NCBI GenBank assembly: GCA_017577485.1
Contig: PKRI01000049.1
Location: 1-11,335 of the forward strand
From: Bacillota bacterium
GTDB lineage: Bacteria > Bacillota > Sulfobacillia > Thermaerobacterales > RSA17
Direction: 5' to 3'
Length of the DNA stretch: 11,335 nucleotides
Part shown: piece after piece, positions 6,975 to 11,335 of the stretch
Numbering within the stretch: position 1 is the first letter of the stretch
Layout: every line of letters starts with the position of its first letter
Translations under genes and position numbers: made by a program
Notes under the pieces: generated by a model
The model's database searches: none
Seen by the model: the letters and a program-made list of their open reading frames with translations, nothing else
What the model was told of the DNA's origin: nothing

Positions 6975-6996
6975 AAAGGAGATGAACCCTGGATGA
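6975..6996 (+). promoter_or_regulatory. aroF ribosome binding site with an intervening four-codon frame
   Basis: AAAGGAG (6975-6981) lies 11 nt before the DAHP synthase ATG at 6993. Between them an ATG at 6982 opens a frame M-N-P-G that stops at 6994-6996, overlapping the real start as ATGA. AAAGGAG abuts ATG 6982, though AGGG at 6971-6974 would sit 7 nt from it. Whether the four-codon frame is translated cannot be told from sequence. Confidence 0.6.
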
Positions 6997-8030
6997 TCAT
7001 CGTCATGAAGAGGGGGTCCACCCGGGATCAGGTGGACCAGGTCATCGAGCACCTGGAGCGCCTGGGCTTCGGCGTGCACCTGTCGGAGGGGGTTGAGCAG
7101 ACCGTCATCGGCGCCATCGGCGACAAGAGCCGCCTCGGGGCCGCCAACCTGGAACTGCTGCCGGGCGTGGAGCGGGTGGTGCCGATCCTCAAGCCCTTCA
7201 AGCTGGTGAGCCGGGAATTCCGGCCCGAGTCCAGCCAGGTGCGGGTAGGGCCGGTGGTGTTCGGCGGCGACCAGATCGTGGTGGCGGCGGGTCCCTGCTC
7301 GGTGGAGAGCCACCAGCAGCTGATGGAAACGGCCGAGGCCGTGGCCAGGGCCGGCGCCCACCTTCTCCGGGGCGGCGCCTTCAAGCCGCGGACGTCGCCC
7401 TACTCGTTCCAGGGCCTGGAGGAAGAGGGGCTCAAGATCCTGGCCGAGGCCCGGGAGCGGTTCGGCCTGCCGGTGGTCACCGAGGTGGTGAGCCCCGAGT
7501 CCGTGGAACTGGTGGCGAGCTACGCCGACATGCTCCAGATCGGTGCCCGCAACATGCAGAATTTCCAGCTGCTGCGGGAGGTGGGCCGCAGCGGCAAGCC
7601 CGTGCTGCTCAAGCGCGGCATGGCGGCTACGGTGGAAGAGTGGCTGATGGCCGCCGAGTACATCCTGTCGGAAGGCAACTTCAACGTGGTCCTGTGCGAG
7701 CGGGGCCTGCGGACCTTCGAGACGGCCACCCGCTTCACGCTGGACCTGAACGCCGTGCCCCTGGCCAAGGAACTGACCCACCTGCCGGTGGTGGTGGACC
7801 CCAGCCACGGCACCGGCAAGTGGTCGCTGGTGCCGGCCATGAGCCGCGCGGCGGTGGCGGCGGGGGCCGACGGCCTGCTGATCGAAGTGCACCCGCGGCC
7901 CGAGGAGGCCCTGTCCGACGGCCCCCAGAGCCTGACGCCCAAGCGGTTCACGGCCCTGATGGAGCAGGTGGCCGCCGTGGCCGAGGCGGTGGGGCGCAGG
8001 CTGCCGCTGCCGGCGGGGCAGACGGCGTGA
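6993..8030 (+). CDS. aroF: 3-deoxy-7-phosphoheptulonate (DAHP) synthase, type I-beta with N-terminal regulatory domain
   Basis: The enzyme joins phosphoenolpyruvate and erythrose 4-phosphate to DAHP, the entry to the shikimate pathway. The 345-residue product closely resembles what I recall of Thermotoga maritima DAHP synthase. A ferredoxin-like N-terminal domain (about 1-75, MIIVMKRGST onward, TVIGAIGD) leads via LKPFKLVSREF to a TIM barrel with AGPCS, RGGAFKPRTSPYSFQG, IGARNMQNF, LLKRG, VDPSHGTGK and IEVHPRPEEALSDG. From the ATG at 6993 the metal ligands fall at Cys102, His272, Glu298 and Asp309, the same numbers I recall for the Thermotoga enzyme, which strongly supports this start. An in-frame TTG at 6948 lies in the terminator and is not credible. 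In that family the extra domain mediates feedback inhibition by tyrosine and phenylalanine, so both transcript and enzyme are probably tyrosine-sensitive. It is the first gene after the T-box. The symbol is the generic one; B. subtilis uses aroA for DAHP synthase. Confidence 0.96.
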   Translation: MIIVMKRGSTRDQVDQVIEHLERLGFGVHLSEGVEQTVIGAIGDKSRLGAANLELLPGVERVVPILKPFKLVSREFRPESSQVRVGPVVFGGDQIVVAAGPCSVESHQQLMETAEAVARAGAHLLRGGAFKPRTSPYSFQGLEEEGLKILAEARERFGLPVVTEVVSPESVELVASYADMLQIGARNMQNFQLLREVGRSGKPVLLKRGMAATVEEWLMAAEYILSEGNFNVVLCERGLRTFETATRFTLDLNAVPLAKELTHLPVVVDPSHGTGKWSLVPAMSRAAVAAGADGLLIEVHPRPEEALSDGPQSLTPKRFTALMEQVAAVAEAVGRRLPLPAGQTA

Positions 8031-8037
8031 TGGCGGC

Positions 8038-8877
8038 GTGATCGCCGTCGTCGGCCTGGGACTGATCGGCACCTCGCTGGGCCTGGCCTGGCGGCGGGCC
8101 GGCCTGGACCGGCGCCTGGTGGGCATCGACCCCGACCCCGGGGCCCGCCAGGCGGCCTCGGGCATGGGCGCCTTCGACGAAACGGCGGAGGGCCTGGACG
8201 CCGCCGCGGGCGCGCAGGTGGTGGTGCTGGCGGCGCCGCCGTCGGCGGTGCTGGCCATGGCCGGTGAGGTGGCCCGGGTGGCGGCGCCCGGGGCCGTGGT
8301 CACCGACGTGTGCAGCGTCAAGGCCCCGGTGGTGCACCGTTACGAGGAGGCGCTGGCGGCCCGGGCCTTCTTCGTGGGGGGACACCCCATGGCCGGCAAG
8401 GCGGCGGCGGGGGCCGCGGCCGCCGAGGCGGGCCTGTTTTCCGGCCGGCCGTGGATCCTGACCCCCACCCCGGCCACCGATCCCGGCGCCCTGCACCAGG
8501 TGGGGGAACTGGCGCGGGCGGCGGGCGCCCGGGTGGTCCACCTGGACCCCGACGAGCACGACCGGCGGGTGAGCCTGGTGAGCCACCTGCCCCAACTGGC
8601 GGCTACGGCCCTGATGCTGGCGGCCGCCGGCATCGACGGCGCCGAGCAGGTGGCCGGGCCGGGCCTGCGGGACACCACGCGCCTGGCGGCCAGTCCCGGG
8701 GCCCTGTGGGGCGACGTCCTCACCCTCAACGCCGACGCGGTGGTGGAGGCGGCCCGAGCCTTTTCCCAACATTTCGCCGCCCTGGTGGACGCCGTGGCCC
8801 GGCGCGACGCCGGCGCCGTCCGGCGCATCATCGACGCCGGTGCCGCCGCCCGGCGCCGGTTGGAGGAGGTTTGCTGA
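8038..8877 (+). CDS. tyrA: Prephenate dehydrogenase (short form without ACT domain)
   Basis: TyrA oxidatively decarboxylates prephenate to 4-hydroxyphenylpyruvate, the tyrosine precursor. The 279-residue protein begins in the first Rossmann strand, VIAVVGLGLIG (GxGxxG at 6-11). Asp31 (VGIDPD) at the end of strand two favours NAD+ over NADP+. Family motifs follow: TDVCSVKAPV, GGHPMAG with His116, WILTPT, SHLPQ with His183, and LRDTTRLAAS (Arg211, Arg215). The protein ends after the dehydrogenase fold. It lacks the C-terminal ACT domain of the roughly 370-residue Bacillus enzyme, so feedback control through ACT is absent. The GTG at 8038 is 7 nt after the aroF stop and has no good Shine-Dalgarno sequence, so translation probably depends on coupling to aroF. 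An ATG at 8030 is out of frame and stops after three codons. Arogenate as substrate cannot be excluded. Confidence 0.94.
   Translation: MIAVVGLGLIGTSLGLAWRRAGLDRRLVGIDPDPGARQAASGMGAFDETAEGLDAAAGAQVVVLAAPPSAVLAMAGEVARVAAPGAVVTDVCSVKAPVVHRYEEALAARAFFVGGHPMAGKAAAGAAAAEAGLFSGRPWILTPTPATDPGALHQVGELARAAGARVVHLDPDEHDRRVSLVSHLPQLAATALMLAAAGIDGAEQVAGPGLRDTTRLAASPGALWGDVLTLNADAVVEAARAFSQHFAALVDAVARRDAGAVRRIIDAGAAARRRLEEVC
8864..8870 (+). promoter_or_regulatory. Ribosome binding site that decides the aroA start
   Basis: AGGAGGT in the last codons of tyrA lies 11 nt before GTG 8882. The nearest in-frame alternatives are GTG 8888 (17 nt away) and ATG 8840 (upstream of the site), so GTG 8882 fits best. 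Confidence 0.7.
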
Positions 8878-8881
8878 TCTC

Positions 8882-10216
8882 GTGACCGTGCAGGGTACCG
8901 GCTCGACAGTCCCCGACCGGCCGCGGACGGCGCTGGTGGAGCCGCCGCCGGAACCGCCCGATGCCGTGGTGCCCGTGCCGGGCTCCAAGAGCATCACCAA
9001 CCGGGCGCTGCTGCTGGCGGCGCTGGCGGTGGGTCCTTCCGAACTGGACGGCGTCCTGTGGGCCGACGATACCGAGCGCATGCTGGACTGCCTGGCCCGC
9101 CTGGGGGTGGCGCTGGAGGCGGACCGGGAGGGCGGCCGGGTCCGCGTGGAGGGCGCCGGCGGGCGCTGGCCGGCGGAGCACGCCGACCTGTTCGCCGGCA
9201 ATGCCGGCACGGTGGCCCGCTTCCTGGCGGCCGCCGCGGCCCTGGCGCCCGGCCGCTACCGCATCGACGGCACGCCCCGCATGCGCCGGCGGCCCATCGC
9301 GCCCCTGCTGGAGTCGCTGCGGGACCTGGGTGCCGAGGCCGTGGACGAGGAGGGGACCGGCTGCCCGCCGGTGCGCGTGGCCGGCCCGCTGCTGGGCGGG
9401 ATCACGCGCGTGGACGCCGCTTTGAGCAGCCAGTTCCTGTCGGCGCTGCTTCTGGCCCTGCCCCTGGCGCCCTCCGACAGCCGCATCGACCTGATCGGTT
9501 CGCTGCCCGCCCGTCCCTACGTGGACATGACGGTGCGGATGATCGCCGCCTACGGCGCCGAGCCGCCCGTGGAGGAGCAGGGCCGCTGGCTGGTGCGCGG
9601 CGGACAGGCCTACCGCGGCCGCCGCTACAGCGTGGAACCCGACGCCTCGTCGGCGTCCTACTTCCTGGCGGCGGCGGCGCTGACCGGCGGGCGGGTCACC
9701 GTGCCCGGCGTGGGCAGCGGGTCGCTGCAGGGGGATGCCGCCTTCGTGGAGGTGCTCCGGGCCATGGGCTGCGGGGTGGCGCAGGACGAGACCGCCACCA
9801 CGGTGGAGGGGCCTGCCGACGGCCGCCTGCGGGCCGTGGACGTGGACCTCAACGCCATGTCGGACCTCACCCCCACGGTGGCGGTGCTGGCTCCCTTCGC
9901 CGACGGCCCGGTGCGCATCCGGAACGTGGGTCACATCCGGGTACAGGAGAGCGACCGCCTGCAGGCCCTGGCCGCCGAACTGGGACGGCTGGGCGTGCCG
10001 GTGGAGGAGACGGCCGACGGGCTCACCATCCACCCGGCCCGGCCCCGGCCCGGCCGGGTCAGGACCTACGACGACCACCGCCTGGCCATGGCCTTCAGCG
10101 TGCTGGCGCTGCGGGTGCCGGGCCTGGAGATCGACGACCCCGGCTGTGCCGCCAAGACGTTCCCGGATTTCTACCGGCGCCTGGAACTGCTGGGCGCCCG
10201 GGTGCGCTTCGCCTGA
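8882..10216 (+). CDS. aroA: 3-phosphoshikimate 1-carboxyvinyltransferase (EPSP synthase)
   Basis: The enzyme transfers the enolpyruvyl group of PEP to shikimate 3-phosphate, the sixth shikimate step and the target of glyphosate. From GTG 8882 it is 444 residues, slightly longer than usual because of a Pro-rich N-terminal tail of about 25 residues. Motifs in order are PGSKSITNRALLLA (Lys36 contacts substrate), AGNAGTVARFL (106-115), SSQFLSALLLALPLA, RPYVDMTVRM, DASSASYFLAAAAL, NAMSDLTPT with Asp328, QESDRLQAL with Glu356, TYDDHRLAMAF and AKTFPDFYRRL. Asp328 and Glu356 match the catalytic Asp313 and Glu341 of the E. coli enzyme. At the E. coli Pro101 position this protein has Phe114. The start is 4 nt after the tyrA stop. 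It is the last gene of the operon. Bacillus subtilis calls the equivalent gene aroE. Confidence 0.96.
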   Translation: MTVQGTGSTVPDRPRTALVEPPPEPPDAVVPVPGSKSITNRALLLAALAVGPSELDGVLWADDTERMLDCLARLGVALEADREGGRVRVEGAGGRWPAEHADLFAGNAGTVARFLAAAAALAPGRYRIDGTPRMRRRPIAPLLESLRDLGAEAVDEEGTGCPPVRVAGPLLGGITRVDAALSSQFLSALLLALPLAPSDSRIDLIGSLPARPYVDMTVRMIAAYGAEPPVEEQGRWLVRGGQAYRGRRYSVEPDASSASYFLAAAALTGGRVTVPGVGSGSLQGDAAFVEVLRAMGCGVAQDETATTVEGPADGRLRAVDVDLNAMSDLTPTVAVLAPFADGPVRIRNVGHIRVQESDRLQALAAELGRLGVPVEETADGLTIHPARPRPGRVRTYDDHRLAMAFSVLALRVPGLEIDDPGCAAKTFPDFYRRLELLGARVRFA

Positions 10217-10241
10217 CCCCGCCGGGCCCGTCCCGGCGGGG
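10217..10241. terminator. Strong GC hairpin between convergent aroA and gpr
   Basis: A perfect 10-bp stem (10217-10226 with 10232-10241) closes a 5-nt loop directly after the aroA stop. There is no T run on either strand, so it is not a classic rho-independent terminator, but its position between convergent genes suggests it ends or stabilises one or both transcripts. Confidence 0.6.
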
Positions 10242-10256
10242 TGCCGCAGCGGCGAC

Positions 10257-10274
10257 CGCGGCCGCACGGCCGCG
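10257..10274. terminator. Second hairpin downstream of gpr
   Basis: CGCGGCCG (10257-10264) and CGGCCGCG (10267-10274) form an inverted repeat, realistically a 7-bp stem with a 4-nt loop. On the minus strand it begins 6 nt after the gpr stop codon. No T run follows, so termination is inferred from position only. Confidence 0.4.
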
Positions 10275-10280
10275 CCGGCT

Positions 10281-11246
10281 TCAGCGCAGCGCCTCGGCCA
10301 GGTCGGTGCTGGTGATGCCGGGGTGGAGGGCGTGGTTCAGGCTGGCCGCCAGCAGGTCGGCGGCCTGCTTGATGAACACGTCGATCTCCTTGGGCGTCAC
10401 CATCAGGTCGCCGACGGTGGGACCCAGCACCTCGTCGATCAGCGCCCGCTCCTCCTCGGCCGACATCCCCGCCAGCACCTTGTAGATGGACTCCCGGTCC
10501 CGGAGCCGCTCGGTCAGCAGGTCCACCGTCTGGGTGGCGATGGTCACCGCGTGGACCACCGTGGGCACGCCGATGGCCACCACGGGCACCCCCAGGGTCT
10601 CCTGGGTGATGCCCGCCCGGTGGTTGCCCACGCCGGAGCCGGGATGGATGCCCGTGTCAGCGATCTGGATGGTGGTCAGGATCCGGTCCAGGCCCCGGGC
10701 CGCCAGGGCGTCGATGGCGATGACGGTCTTGGGCTGGACCCGGTCGACGATGCCCCGGATGATCTCGCTGGTCTCGATGCCGGTGATGCCCAGGACCCCG
10801 GGAGCCAGGGCCGATACCGGCCGCAGTTTCCCGCGCAGGTCCTCGGGCACGTAATCCTGCAGGTGCCGGGTGATGAGCAGCCGGTCCACCACCCGCGGGC
10901 CCAGGGCGTCGGGGGTGGCGTTCCAGTTGCCCAGCCCCACCACGAAGACGGGATCGTCGGGTTCCAGGCGCAGCAGCCGCGTCAGTTCCTCGGCCACCAC
11001 GGCGGCGGCCTGCTCCTGCCGGTCGGGGCCGCGGGTGAAGAGGTCGGGGGCTTCGATGGTCACGTAAGTACCCGGCGGCCGGCCCACCTGGGCCCGGCCG
11101 CGCTCGTCCAGGACGTGGACCCGGGTGATGCGGATCCCGTCCCGCTGATCACTGCTGACCCGGATGCCGTCAGGGGCCCGCTGGGGATCGAAGGTCTCGA
11201 CCGCCAGGTCGGTGTACGGGGTGCGGCTCGCGGAACGTCGGACCAT
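10281..11246 (-). CDS. gpr: Germination (spore) protease GPR
   Basis: GPR is the aspartate-dependent (MEROPS A25) protease made as a zymogen in the forespore; during germination it degrades the small acid-soluble proteins that protect spore DNA. The 321-residue product shows TDLAVE (12-17), matching the zymogen processing site (cleavage after Asp15 in Bacillus megaterium, here after Asp13). VVGLGNWNATPDALGP supplies Asp113 and VIAIDALAARG Asp179, 66 residues apart like the catalytic Asp127 and Asp193 there. APGVLGITGIETSEII, TTIQIADTGIHPGSGVGN, LGVPVVAIGVPTVV and NLMVTPKE-like DLMVTPKEIDVFI complete the signature. Bacillus GPR is about 370 residues; the difference is mainly a segment missing between the TVDLLTER and MSAEEERALIDEV regions. 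The ATG at 11246-11244 has GGGAGG (minus strand, 11257-11252) 5 nt upstream. It is convergent to the aro operon and functionally unrelated, but marks the organism as a probable spore former. Confidence 0.96.
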   Translation of the reverse strand: MVRRSASRTPYTDLAVETFDPQRAPDGIRVSSDQRDGIRITRVHVLDERGRAQVGRPPGTYVTIEAPDLFTRGPDRQEQAAAVVAEELTRLLRLEPDDPVFVVGLGNWNATPDALGPRVVDRLLITRHLQDYVPEDLRGKLRPVSALAPGVLGITGIETSEIIRGIVDRVQPKTVIAIDALAARGLDRILTTIQIADTGIHPGSGVGNHRAGITQETLGVPVVAIGVPTVVHAVTIATQTVDLLTERLRDRESIYKVLAGMSAEEERALIDEVLGPTVGDLMVTPKEIDVFIKQAADLLAASLNHALHPGITSTDLAEALR

Positions 11247-11261
11247 CGTGGCCTCCCGCCC

Positions 11262-11292
11262 TAGTGTGCGCCGCCGGGCCTGCCGGCTATCC
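11262..11292 (-). promoter_or_regulatory. Candidate forespore (sigma-G/F type) promoter of gpr
   Basis: On the minus strand CACACTA (11268-11262) matches six of seven bases of the sigma-F/G -10 consensus CATACTA, and GGATA (11292-11288) resembles a sigma-G -35, with a 19-bp spacer. The -10 ends only 15 nt before the gpr ATG, so the transcript would begin at or just before the Shine-Dalgarno sequence. That is unusually tight, hence the low confidence. Confidence 0.3.
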
Positions 11293-11310
11293 CGGGCCGC
11301 CGCCCGGCGG
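11271..11310. repeat. 9-bp inverted repeat upstream of gpr
   Basis: CCGCCGGGC (11271-11279) is the reverse complement of GCCCGGCGG (11302-11310), with 22 bp between. The repeat encloses the candidate -35 box of gpr. In such GC-rich DNA it may be chance, or part of a terminator or operator. The remaining bases to 11335 show no gene. Confidence 0.35.
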
Positions 11311-11335
11311 GCGCAAGCGCTGCCCGCGCCGCCCG

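Noticed and set aside
6840..8321. Long minus-strand open frame (493 codons) opposite aroF and tyrA
   Set aside because: Its product is His/Gln/Arg/Pro-rich low-complexity sequence typical of the antisense of GC-rich genes. It crosses the T-box, the aroF start and the aroF/tyrA junction, and has no recognisable domain.
8828..10267. Long minus-strand open frame (479 codons) opposite aroA
   Set aside because: It is an antisense shadow of aroA with biased composition. The plus-strand frame has complete EPSP synthase motifs.
9735..11264. Plus-strand open frame of 509 codons running through the aroA end and across gpr
   Set aside because: It spans the aroA stop, both hairpins and all of gpr on the opposite strand, and its sequence is a GC-driven shadow. 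The gpr frame on the minus strand has unmistakable family motifs.
1..11335. CRISPR arrays, insertion sequences, prophage, toxin-antitoxin or defence genes
   Set aside because: No regularly spaced repeats, transposase or integrase motifs, tRNA genes or unassigned coding regions were seen. The window is filled by aromatic biosynthesis genes, one leader RNA and gpr.

Overview
The window is a very GC-rich, gene-dense piece of bacterial chromosome holding two adjacent aromatic amino acid operons on the + strand and one convergent sporulation gene on the - strand. Three features point to a high-GC, endospore-forming Firmicute: a complete spore protease (gpr), a textbook class I T-box leader, and strong Bacillus-type ribosome binding sites. 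A Thermaerobacter-like organism is my best guess. That is an impression from composition and gene content, not a database result.

Layout: positions 1-6591 carry a near-complete tryptophan operon, trpE (5' end outside the window), trpG, trpD, trpCF (a fused gene), trpB and trpA. Every junction overlaps, by 4, 1, 4, 20 and 4 nt. The products take chorismate to tryptophan. Positions 6588-6992 hold a probable vegetative promoter overlapping the trpA stop, then a T-box leader. It has a UAC (tyrosine) specifier, a canonical antiterminator and a rho-independent terminator. Positions 6993-10216 carry the operon it controls: DAHP synthase (first step of the shikimate pathway), prephenate dehydrogenase (tyrosine branch) and EPSP synthase (sixth shikimate step). 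A strong GC hairpin follows, then gpr on the minus strand (11246 down to 10281) with a possible forespore promoter at the window edge.

How it works together: the second operon feeds carbon into chorismate and pulls prephenate to tyrosine, and uncharged tRNA-Tyr should switch it on. The first operon pulls chorismate to tryptophan; its own control region lies upstream of the window. The order trpA, then (T-box and DAHP synthase), tyrA, EPSP synthase resembles the Bacillus subtilis aromatic supraoperon (trpA-hisC-tyrA-aroE), with hisC replaced by a T-box-controlled DAHP synthase.

I see no undescribed defence, mobile or other exotic system. The most interesting parts are the tyrosine T-box with its own promoter inside the supraoperon-like block, the trpC-trpF fusion in a Gram-positive setting, and the compact GPR with an unusual upstream region.
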